Part shown: positions 48,830 through 59,222 of the stretch, in pieces
Layout of the letters: each line of letters begins with the position of its first letter
Numbering within the stretch: the stretch's first letter is position 1
Assembly: GCA_050084985.1 (NCBI GenBank)
Contig: JBITNC010000001.1
Coordinates: forward strand, 204,104,001-204,168,000
Direction: 5' to 3'
Length of the DNA: 64,000 bases
Source of the DNA: Nageia nagi
Taxonomy: Eukaryota; Pinophyta
Translations under genes and position numbers: made by a program
The notes under the pieces: model-generated
The model's input: the letters and a program-made list of their open reading frames with translations, nothing else
Told to the model about the DNA's origin: nothing
The model's database searches: none

Positions 48830-51800
48830 TAGCTATTGCTCCTAGTGACTTGTCTTGGTCTTGAAGAAGATCTAGTCATAGTTTCAATTGCCACCATCAT
48901 ATCTTGTAGGAGGAATGCTTGCATATTTTTATTGATTTCACTCAACTCTTTGTAATTAGGATATGAGAGGATGAGTCATTGCTTGATCTTCTTAGTGTCT
49001 AAATTGAACTCTTCCAAGGTATTATTTAATTTTCTAGTATGCAAAAATTTCTCAATGGCTTCTTGAGCTAATTCACTTATTTGCTGTAAATATGAGATTT
49101 ACTTCTCAGAGAAAGAATACTCCAAAATTTGAATGGTATTAGCTACCTAATTAGCAATACTACCTTGTACATTCTCTTCTTCCCATATTTTGAGAGCTTT
49201 TATTTCAACTAAAGAATTAAAGAATTTATTGAAAAATCCCAACTCTATTATGAGCTAGTGTTTATTTAAAATCATATTGAATACTAGGCTTTTAAGATTA
49301 TAGATTTCTTATATTCTTCTCTAATAAGACTACTTAGGCCTTAGGGAGATCTTTTTGAACTCCTTTTCAATTGGAATCTTTAATCAAACCTACATCCTCT
49401 CTAACACCTTCTTGGATATGTCTAGAGTTTGCTTATGAAGAGCACATTGAGCATGGAATTCTTTAATGGCCTAGATTGCTTATTCCTTGAGTAGGTGTAA
49501 GTGAGATAATGTTACCATTTTGTCACCAACTTGCTCTACCAAGGACTTTCTAAAGTTTTTCATTAGTAATAGTAGCTTTGCATTATCTTCTAATTGAATC
49601 TTATTTATTGCATTAACACTTTGCATCTCGACCTCAATCTGCTTTACTTTTTTGGACATTTACCACTATAGCCTGAGCTTTCAGTTCTTCTATTATTTGA
49701 TTAGTAGTGTCTAGTTGCTCTCTTTATGTAGCCATGCTCTTATCAAATTTTATTTTCTACTTTTCCAATTTTATAATCAAATCTCTATTCTTGTTTTGCA
49801 ACTTGGCTATTATTTTGTCTTTGAGGGAGCATTCCTTCTTATAATGATCAACCTTTTTATTCAATTTTTTAATTTTAGTCTCCATTGATTGAAGACTCTT
49901 ATCAGCTACCATTAAGGTGTTGACCAAGAATTTGAATTGACTAATGGTTGGGGTACTTTACATATTTACATTTATTACTATCATGGGAGTTAGCTCCAAA
50001 TGTTCTTTTTTGAAAGGCATCTGAGCAATTTTAATATCTTCCATCTCTATCACTTTGCTCAAAATTCTCAACTATTGCTTAAGCAGCATAGGGGATTTAT
50101 TTACAAAAGTTGCCCAAATAATGGGCTTTACAATTTATGTAGAAAAAATGGACTTTATTTTCTCTTGTAAGTTAATTGGAGTAAAATAATGAGAAGAAAT
50201 AATTTCACTTACTATAGGTGTCTCTACTTATTGAACTTTTTGTGATGGCTAGGGAGGAGTTAACTGTTAGACCTCTGGTTTAGGCTCAGCTTCTTCCATT
50301 GCCTCACCTATTTCTTCAAGGTCATCCATTGGGCTAGAGTCCTTTTTCTTTAATTCATCATCATCATCCTCATCATCTCCTAACCCTCCTTTGGGTGTAA
50401 TCACAATTGCTTCTCTAGAATCAAGTGCTCCTTCCCCATGTAATTAAATTTGACTTTATTCTTCTATCAAGGTTTCCTCTTGCTACTGCTCTTTGGTCTA
50501 TTCTATACTACCAACTTTAGTATCTTGTAGTTAATTAAATTCTTCATAATCAGGAATTTTTTCCTCTTAGATAACCACCCTTGGGAGTTCTTCCATTGCT
50601 TTGGAAGGTAAAGAGATAGTCACATGTGACTATAGCCTTGTTATGGTTGATCAGGGCTTCTTGATGGGTCCTTGCTCCTTTTCTAATTTTTTCTCTTTCT
50701 GAGATAGAGTTTGAATCTTTCTCTTCTTCTTAGGAGAAGTTTTTTGAGAAGAAGTGGTGGTATCCAAGGGATCCTATTTTTCCCTCTTTAAAGGTTGAAT
50801 AATATAGCTACTTATCTTGTCTATATTATCTTCTCCTCTATATCAGGTTTCCCATGAAAATGAGGAGGGAGTGGTTATCCTAACTCTAGCAATGGATTCT
50901 TTGAATATTTTACCTCCCAACATTTGTCATATTTAAAATTTTCAAATAATTCACCTTCAATGAGGTGAATTTTGGTTATGTATTTACATCTAAATTTTAT
51001 AAAATAATGAATTTTATTGGGACCCCACCCAAGATATGCTAACCAGGTGAGGACCTCTGGGTTGAGGATAAAATCTTGCCTCTTATTCTCCTAGTTCTTA
51101 TACTTCCTTATTCCCTCCAAAGTAATATAAGCTTTATTTAAAGGCACAAATTCCCAATTTGGGTATAATTCTACCTCTTGCTATATTTTTTACAAAATAT
51201 TCAATATGTGGCCTACTATCATGAATGAATGCTAAATGTTTCTTGCTCATCCTTATTAACTAGGTCATATCCCATGATGGGTCATACATCCATGTAGTTT
51301 TCACTTTATTCAACTTGAAATTCTACTTAATGAATAGAGTGATGCTTTTTGTACATCATATCTCTAATAAAGTAAATTTTTTTGTAGATACTAGTATATT
51401 TACAATGGATTTGAAATTTCCCCCAACCCCATACTTAGTCTCTATTACATAGATTTGTCTACCCATATCTATTGAATACAATTGGGAGGTAACATACTTA
51501 AGCAAAAAGAATGGTTTATCAAAATATCCATATCTTATTATTATGATGTAGTCTTTAAGGAAGTACCAATCACCAATTTTATTCTCCCCTTGCAACTCTC
51601 TCATCATGCTCTTGCGCAACCTACTAGGGATTTTTTCAATCAAAATTTTTACTATGGTAGCATAAACTTTATCCATAAATTCATAATAAGACCCATGTAA
51701 TTTACTCAAAATTGGTACCTTTAAATCAATTGGCACCAAAGCATCATTGGAGTTGGTTGGCTCAATGAGGAGCCCTACCTCTACCAACTTGTCCAAATTT

Positions 51801-52594
51801 TGATGGAAAAATAGCCACCAAAGGTAGGAAGAATGCTTGAAGTTTAACTTTTCTATCTTAAACAAGAATCTTTTAATTTCCTCAATTATGAAGGTTAAGA
51901 AATCATAGTATACATGGGCCCTTGAAATATTATATGTCATGCACACCATGGCCTCATCTACTTCTATCTAGGTTTTCTTCTCCAGAATCACTACAAGTGC
52001 CTGTAGCACTTCCCTATCTTTTCTCCTTTCAAAAAGAGCTATTTGATAGCTCGGTAAGAGTTTTGATTTCTTGCTATCTTGGTATCTTTCATTGATCTAG
52101 TTTAGCATCTCATCCTCATTGATGTAAAAATCAAATTTCTCCTTCTTCAAATCAATTTGCTTTTTCACATGGAATGTCCAATCTGCTTGTACTGCAAATG
52201 CTTCGATAATAGAATCTAGAAAGTAGTCCAACATTGATTTAGTCCCCTTGTACATGCCAATTTGATATCCCTTTTAATAGTGCCTATTTGCTAGGGAGTT
52301 TAGAAGCTGAGGGCATGTGAAAGACTCATAAGGCACATAATATGCCAAAATTTGGTTGATCACAACATCTCTCTTAAATTGAGCAAGAGATTTTTCTTTT
52401 TTGAGGACTTCAAGAGTCTTCAATCTCAAAAGCACATGGCTAGGGTTAGCTCTCCATGTATCCATGTGACTAATCACTCCCATTTTGGTCCAATTCACCC
52501 CAAGTGCATTCTTGAGATATTCTTCATGCAATGAAAGCAAGTCAATGTCAAGTTGATCAATTTCTACTATAGAGGATGATTGAGAAGTCACCAT
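48830..52594 (-). pseudogene. Element C third ORF (post-integrase), best preserved copy
   Basis: Begins at the ATG at 52594 (MVTSQSSSIVEIDQLDIDLL). Open pieces 52594-52274 and 51949-51356 (197 codons) cover a globular-looking N-terminal half with LAYYVPYESFTCPQLLNSL, HSSYLWWLFFHQNLDKLVE and GENKIGDWYFLKDYIIIIRY. Then comes a decayed acidic part, the basic patch SPKKKRKIQ (about 50737-50711) and a long Glu/Lys/Leu-rich coiled-coil tail (about 49950-48900). About 1200 codons in all. It matches the B copy in motif order. No family recognised; no evident membrane anchor, so env is not supported. Confidence 0.65.
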
Positions 52595-53299
52595 GAAAAT
52601 CTATCCTTTTTTGAACTTTTGGTAATCATTAAACTTGTAGTTTGGGTGGTAGGAGGTCCTGCATCTTCTCTTTTCTCTCAAGATAACTCAACTCTAAGAT
52701 TTCTTTGCTCTAAATGCTTTAAAACTTGGATGCTCAAAATATGCCAAAGTGTCAAACTAAGAGTATGAGAGGAGTCTTATTTGTCCAAGATTTGATAGGA
52801 TTTTCATTAATGGTAGATGCTCCTTAAGAATCTTGAGACCCATGTACTGTATGAACTTAGCTAGCATCAACTAGATTGGTAATTTTAAAGCATACCAGCT
52901 TTAATTTATTGTATTTATACAGTGATTCATGAAATCTAAGAAAACCTTTTCTTAAATTCCATTTAATCTAGTTACAACTAGATAGCATGTCAGCATTAAC
53001 TCTTACCTAAGTTAAATTAAAGATGATAATGAGGTGGCATATCAACATTAATTCCTAATAGATTTGATCTTTAAAGGTCATTAACTCTTTTTTAAAATTA
53101 TGTAATTTTTTTTTTAGAAATAATTTATTTATATTATATACACTATACAATTCCTTATGGAGAATCTAATTTACCTCATCATTTGATAATGCTTTAAATA
53201 TATCTTGTTGATGGGAATAAGTAATTCTCGAGAATTGGTAACATATTATAACATGAATGCATTATTTTCCATAGCTTGGGTAATGACATAGGGCCCACT

Positions 53300-54450
53300 C
53301 CAAAGTGAGTTAAATTTTTAGTGTCTCCTAGGTTTTGTTCTTTCCTCATCCCATTTGAGAATAATATCACTTAGTTTAAACTTCACCAAGGAAGACTTTT
53401 TCTTATCAAACCATCTCTTAACGATGCTTTGGTGATGCTAGAATGACTCATATGCTTTGTTGCAATCTTCCTCTAGTTTTAGGAGCTAATTATATCTGGA
53501 TAGTAATGGCTCAAAGTCATAGTCTTCCATTTCTTATAGGATTTGTAAATTTGGTAACTCCATGTGTATTGGCAATACTGGATTTTTACATATACTAATG
53601 TATAAGGGGATGTCTTTATAGCTAATTTTACACTAATCCTATTAGCCCATAATGCATAGTCTAATTGTGAATACCATTTCCTAGGATTCCCTTCAATTGT
53701 TCTCTTGATAATCCGAGTCAAATTTTTGTTAGTGGATTTAGCTAACCCATTACCCTATGGGTAATAGTTTAAATAGAATAACCATTAGATTTTATATTGA
53801 GCTATAAAGCTTGATAGATTACCTCCAATAAATGTCAAACCATTGTTTGACGCTATAATTTATGGGATTATAAAGTAGGTGATTATTCTTTTAATCATCT
53901 CTATCATTACTTCTTGATCTGCATGTTTGCATGGCATAGCCTCTAACCATCTAGTGAAGTAGTTTATGGTAGTAAAAATAAATGTGTGTCCAACTAAAGA
54001 ATTGGGGTTTATGACACTAATAAATTCCATACCCTATTGATGAAAAGGCTCTTCCACCACTACTAGTTTGAGGGGCATGGTAGCTTGTATTCTATTTCCC
54101 ACAAATCTATTGCATTTATCACATTCCCATGCAATCTTAAATGAATCTTAAAATATAATGGGTTAGTAGTATCTAGCTTGTAACACCTTTGCTACTATAG
54201 TTTGTCCACTATAGTGCCCACCAGAGAATTCATAATGTAATTCATGCAATATCCTTTAGGATTCATCATTAGTCATGCATCTGAGAATGGTTTGATCAAA
54301 TATTTTTCTATACAAGAGATTATCTATCATAATAAATTTAAGGGCATGCAACTTGAATCTCCTTTTTTAGAATCTATTCAAGGCTTTAGGGCATTTATCC
54401 ATTTGAAAATACATAATAATTTGCTTAATCCAATCACTCTTTTGATTGAG
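53300..54450 (-). pseudogene. Element C integrase
   Basis: CDKCNRFVGNRIQA (about 54135-54090) is the end of the zinc finger. The core reads GMEFISVINPN where GLDFIG is usual (first Asp now Glu), then WLEAMPCKHADQEVMIEMI, then IIASNNGLTFIG with the second Asp now Asn. The C-terminal part has LDYALWANRISVKLAIKTSP (about 53660-53600). Multiple stops. Two catalytic changes make it inactive apart from the stops. Confidence 0.78.
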
Positions 54451-54519
54451 TTGTTGTTCATCTTCCATAAAAGTAATCATATGTGAATCTTCAACCATAT
54501 TATGACATAGAGCCCTGCC

Positions 54520-54950
54520 TCTAATTAGCTTGGTTGGCTTGATTTTTATATCATATTCCATTATCTTGGTAATTCAAATAGCTTTTCCTTCACCTATATC
54601 TCCTTGTATAATGTAATTTCTTACATTTGGATGAATAGTATACATAAGGATTCTATTGTGGGATACATAATGATTGAACTTTTAAAGTCCTTTCATGATA
54701 GAAAACACTTGCATTTCAATAAAAAAGTACCTATGTTGATGTTGATGTAGTGTTTGGATATGAAAGGCAATTGGGTGTTCCTCATTATTATCATCTTTCT
54801 ATACAAGGATAGCAACTATTCTCTTATCTACTCCATGTACATACATAATTAAGTCTTTTGACATATCAAGATTCTTAAGCACTGGAGCTTTAGTTATAGC
54901 CTTATTTATTTCTTTGAAAGCTATCTTTCCTTCATATGACCAAGAAAATT
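54520..54950 (-). pseudogene. Element C native RNase H domain
   Basis: Decayed stretch directly after RT. Its end, in the open piece 54561-54367 (MEYDIKIKPTKLIRGRALC), is the usual RNase H to integrase junction of gypsy elements. Earlier parts are only partly readable. Confidence 0.6.
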
Positions 54951-55580
54951 TAGCATCCTTTTTTAGCATAGAAGTGATTGGTTATACAATTTCTAAAACA
55001 TTATTAATAATATGCCTCTATGGCTTTCACTCTTTTTGAATCAATTACTAGCCCTTCCTTTGAAACAATATTGTCAAGAAGCTTTCCTTGTTTGACCATA
55101 AAAATTGACTTTTTGGGGTTGATAGAAATGCCAAATCTCATGCATTTTTTGAAAACTAATTTTAGATGTTCTAGATTATCACTTCTACTTTTGAAGAAGA
55201 TAGTAATATTATCTAGATAAATCAATATGATCATGTTTATTAGCTCACCAAATGCATGATCCATGGCTCTTTGAAAAGTAGCTCTTGCATTAAAAAGACC
55301 AAATGGAATCCTTTGAAAAGAAAATGTGCCCCATTTAGTTGTAAATGCTATCTTAAATTGATCTTCATCCTTCACCCAAATCTAAATAAATCATGAGTAT
55401 CCATCTATTATTGAAAAATAATAGGCTCTAGCTACTCTAGGTAGGATCTTCTCCATAGGATGGAGAGGATAATTATCTTTTAGGGACACTTTATTCAAAT
55501 TTTTGAATTCAACACAAAGTCTAATCTCTCCATTTTTCTTTCTTACAAGAACTAAATTTGTAACCCAAGAAGAATGCTTT
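54950..55580 (-). pseudogene. Element C reverse transcriptase
   Basis: Open 55375-55004: DEDQFKIAFTTKWGTFSFQ, IPFGLFNARATFQRAMDHAF, then IYLDNITIFF at about 55223-55195, where the catalytic YLDD has become YLDN. INPKKSIFMVKQGKLLDNIV and the following GLVID are the usual downstream palm motifs. Upstream, FVTNLVLVRKKNGEI near 55570-55525 opens the domain. Confidence 0.87.
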
Positions 55581-56139
55581 ATTGGAAAAATGATTTTTGA
55601 ATCAAGGAGTTTGATTAACTCCTATTTCATAGGTTCTTCTATTTTTGGATTTATGGGTCTTTACTTTTGCCTATATGGTTTTGCATCTAGCTGAAGCTCA
55701 ATTGTATGTTGGATGACATTTTTTTCATATGTATTAAGATCATCATAAGTCCAAGAAATTACCTAGGAAAACTCATGATAAGTATGAGACATAGCAACAT
55801 TTTTTGCATTCAAGCATTTTGAACCTACTTTTATGAATTTTCTAGGTTCTACCTCCAACTCAATAGATGACCAAAGACTTTACCTTTAGGACATCTTCTA
55901 AATCAAATAGTCTTTCAAAAGAGAATAGTCCTTTTGGTATTACATTGTTTCTTAGTTGAATGATGTCTGATTATTGGAAAAAATTAGAGATCTCCTAAGT
56001 ACCAAAAGTGTGAGCCATCACTTCATATATAAGGATATTGATAATATGCTCATCAGAGTTAAATACCTGCTATAAGTTTGCTACATCAAGAATTGAAGGC
56101 CTGCCTTGCACTTTGACTTTGAGAGTTCCTCTTATATGA

Positions 56140-56520
56140 TGTACAGGGTTATAATGTGCTCCTTTTCTAGCAAGTACATTAGCTATTTGGTTATGCTTCC
56201 TAGAAATAGATACCAAATTGATGGCCAAGAATGATTCCAATAAGTCTCACACTCTGTTCTTATAGTTCTTCAAATAATGGTGCTTAGCACTAATCTAATT
56301 TTTGACTTACTTGATGACCAATTTAGAATCACCATAGATAATTAAGCATCTGATACCCAAATTGATTGCTTTAGATAATCCTAAATAGAGAGATTCATAT
56401 TCAACAACATTGTTAGTATAGGTCCATATGAATCAGAACGAGAATCTTTTGGTTATCTGTTTGGGAGATTTGAGTATGACCCTAGCACCATATCTATATC
56501 TACATCAAAAACCATCAAAA
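56140..56520 (-). pseudogene. Element C extra RNase H (RVT_3-like), before RT
   Basis: The minus strand reads MVYFDGF (Asp), GARVILKSPKQ, TYTNNVVEYESLYLGLSKAI (Glu intact), CLIIYGDSKLVIK (Asp intact), KHHYLKNYKNRV, DLLESFLAINLVSISRKHNQ and IANVLARKGAHYNP (last Asp replaced by Asn). It is the best preserved copy of this domain and clearly of the plant RVT_3 type. It lies between protease and RT. Confidence 0.83.
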
Positions 56521-56849
56521 TACATCATCCATACCTCTTGTTCTCTATCAACACTAACTAAAATTGGCTAAACATTTTTATATAGATAATAATTTCCCAT
56601 GCTAGCATCTATGATCTAATAATTTAGATCATTGGTTGATAGAACTTTGGCTATTAGCAATGATTCTCTCAATGTGTCACTTTCAAATATTTCCATTGAT
56701 TATGAATCATTTATGTAATTTACTTCATTGATCCTCTTAAAGTGGATAGTTTTAGTGCCCTCATTTAGAATTTTTACCTATTTATTTTGGAAGGGAAGTA
56801 AAAGATGACTATAGTCTAAGGCTAGATACCCTCCTAATTTGGCAGTAAA

Positions 56850-57517
56850 CTCTCTAGAAAGATAGATTTTGGATAGAGATGGAACATCAACTATAATAAT
56901 GTCTTGAAAAACACTAATATCAAGGAAGGCATTCAAAGTTATTTGAATACCTTTGACATTACCAACAACATATACTAAGGAAAATCCAATTGTATGACCT
57001 CATCAATACATCTTGTAATGTATAATTTCATTTCATCTGCAATAACTTTTGGAATAATAGTTATGGAAACTCTAGTATCAATCATATAATTGTTTACTAC
57101 CTGACCTTCTAATCTCAGGGATAAATAGAAAGGTGGGGGTCTAATTACATCTATTGGAGCTAAAGGGATAAATTCAGACACAACATAGATAGGATTTTCT
57201 TCATTTATACTCTTTTTACTATTTCTTAATTTTAAAGCTTCTTGCAGGAGGTCTAATTGACCTAGTATTCTCAATGCATCAAACATTATCATTCTAGGAG
57301 TTTTCTTCAATTCTTCCATAATATTATATGAAGCATATGGAATGGACTTACTTGGTTTATTTTGTTGATGTGCTCTAAAGTGTTGAGTATCCTTTTCTTT
57401 ATGATGATTAATGATAAAAGGATATCTCAATGTGTTAGGTCTTTCTTTATCTAGGACATCTTTTCTTATAGCAGCAGGGTTCATTTCACCCGGGGCACTA
57501 GTACTTGAGTTTAACAA
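56850..57517 (-). pseudogene. Element C protease region
   Basis: Open from 57517 to 56975. Contains YNIMEELKKTPRMIMFDALR and LGQLDLLQEALK, a lead-in shared by all three elements, then PPPFYLSLRLEGQVVNNYMI and the active site IDTRVSITIIP, where the Gly after D-T is replaced by Arg (one G-to-A type change). Continues to about 56850 with decay. It would cut gag-pol. Confidence 0.8.
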
Positions 57518-57599
57518 AATAGTACCCAGATTAAATGGGAATTGATGTTGTTGGTTATAAGGATAAGCTAAAGGTGTCTTAGCTTTCTTAGGTTCAGGT

Positions 57600-58885
57600 T
57601 GAGGTTGAGTAGAAGATGGATATTGTTGAATGGCTTGAGTCTATTATGGGCCTACTAAAGAAGCTGCTCTAGTTTGAACATAATTTGTTTATTCTCTAGA
57701 ATATCTTGGAACCCAAAAGTTGACCATTATGAGGTTAGTAGTATGATCTAAAGTAGGTTCTACCATTTGCTTAGAATGTAACCCTAAATATTGATATTGA
57801 TATATAGCACATGAATTTAGAAAATGAGGAGCTAAACATGGTGGAAACCATTTCATAATGCTCGAAGAAGCACCATCTATAGAATTGGTCATAACAACAT
57901 TCTCAATTACTTTAGGAGGATTATACTATTCTATTTGATTAACCCTATGTTGGAATATTGGTTGATACTAATTATCGTATCTTCTATAGTTAAAACCATG
58001 ATTCTACCTTTCTTACAAAGAGAGCTTGTTGGTTAGATTTTTGATATTTATCTCTAGCTACCTTATCCTTTCCCCTTCTTAGGACTTGGGTTTAGTACTA
58101 GTACTTGTAGATGTAAGAGTTGGTAATGTTCATAGCTAATTTTTAATAGTAGGTTTGGGAGGAGGTGGTAGGGCAAGAACTCTAGGATGACCTATTTATG
58201 GAGTTTGCTTAGAAGGTAAACTAGGAAATACATGCATGATCATTCTGGGTTGCATTTTACCAAAGAAAACTAAGGTATGTTCTATAGTTTTAGCTATCTA
58301 ATAAACATCTAGGAATGTATCTTTTGACATAACAATAAGAATATTAAGGTCAATAAGGAAATATTTTTGGTAATATACCAAAGCTTGAGCATTAGTTGGT
58401 CTTATCCTTGCTAGTATGGACTTCCATGTTTTCTCAAGTTTGATATTAAGATCATCAATAGATTCATATGGATGCCTTTTGATGCATGTTATGAGGGTAA
58501 TAAATGTACTATTATCACCTTTTATAAAAAATATTTTAATTAGGACTTGACATAACTCTCCCCATGAATTTATAGATTAGGGGGTGAGAGTCTTGAACCC
58601 TTTAGCTACTTTACCTTCAAAAGAATATGACAATAGTCTTATCATTATAATAGTTTCATCAGTGATATCAAAGCTTGAAACTAGCAATGATACATATTGA
58701 TAGTGCTCATATGGCATCTTTTTAGACCCATCATACTTAGGAAAAACTTTAAAAGCTACTTGAGGTATAGGTAATAAATTAGCAACTATAACTAAGGGAT
58801 GACTATTATTCCAAGTAGGGAAGTCTATTGGTTGAGCCACTTGGAGAACGTATAGGAGGTGAAATATTTTCCAAGGATGAGTCAA
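57600..58885 (-). pseudogene. Element C gag
   Basis: Open from 58885 to 58577 with PKYDGSKKMPYEHYQYVSLL and MIRLLSYSFEGKVAKGFKTL, typical of a gypsy capsid. Later parts read through stops. A cysteine motif CLAPHFLNSCAIYQYQYLGL lies near 57850-57790, the counterpart of the C-x2-C-ND...C-x-IYQY motif in B and A. Confidence 0.7.
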
Positions 58886-59183
58886 ATTGAACTAATAATG
58901 GGGTAGCTCTTAAGGGGATCAAAGGTGACCAAACCTAATATATTTTCCATCTAGTCCTCCTATAGGGAAGTGATAGCTCTTGAAACCTAGGTATCCTAGA
59001 GAATTTCTAGCACTACTTTTAGTTAGCCTATGTTTTGAAGGTGCTAGGGTTCAAAAAGGTAATTGGTTGATGGTAGAGTCAATAATAAGGTTATAAAAAA
59101 CCTTATAATATTGAAGGATAAATTGATAACCCACTAGATGAAGTTATCAAGCCTAATAATGGCCACTAAATATACAATTTCAC

Positions 59184-59205
59184 TCGAGTCCTATTGGGCA
59201 TGCCA
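59184..59205 (-). other. Element C candidate primer binding site
   Basis: Minus strand TTTTTGGCATGCCCAATAGG, 17 bp inside the 5' LTR. It is the least decayed of the three matching motifs. It resembles the TGGCGCCCA-type primer sites of Tat/Athila elements if CpG loss is allowed for; this is inference. Confidence 0.48.
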
Positions 59206-59222
59206 AAAATAGAACTAGCTAC

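Noticed and set aside
48830-52594. Third ORF as an envelope gene
   Set aside because: Position fits env-like ORFs, but no signal peptide, transmembrane span or cleavage site was evident; the basic patch and coiled coil suggest otherwise.
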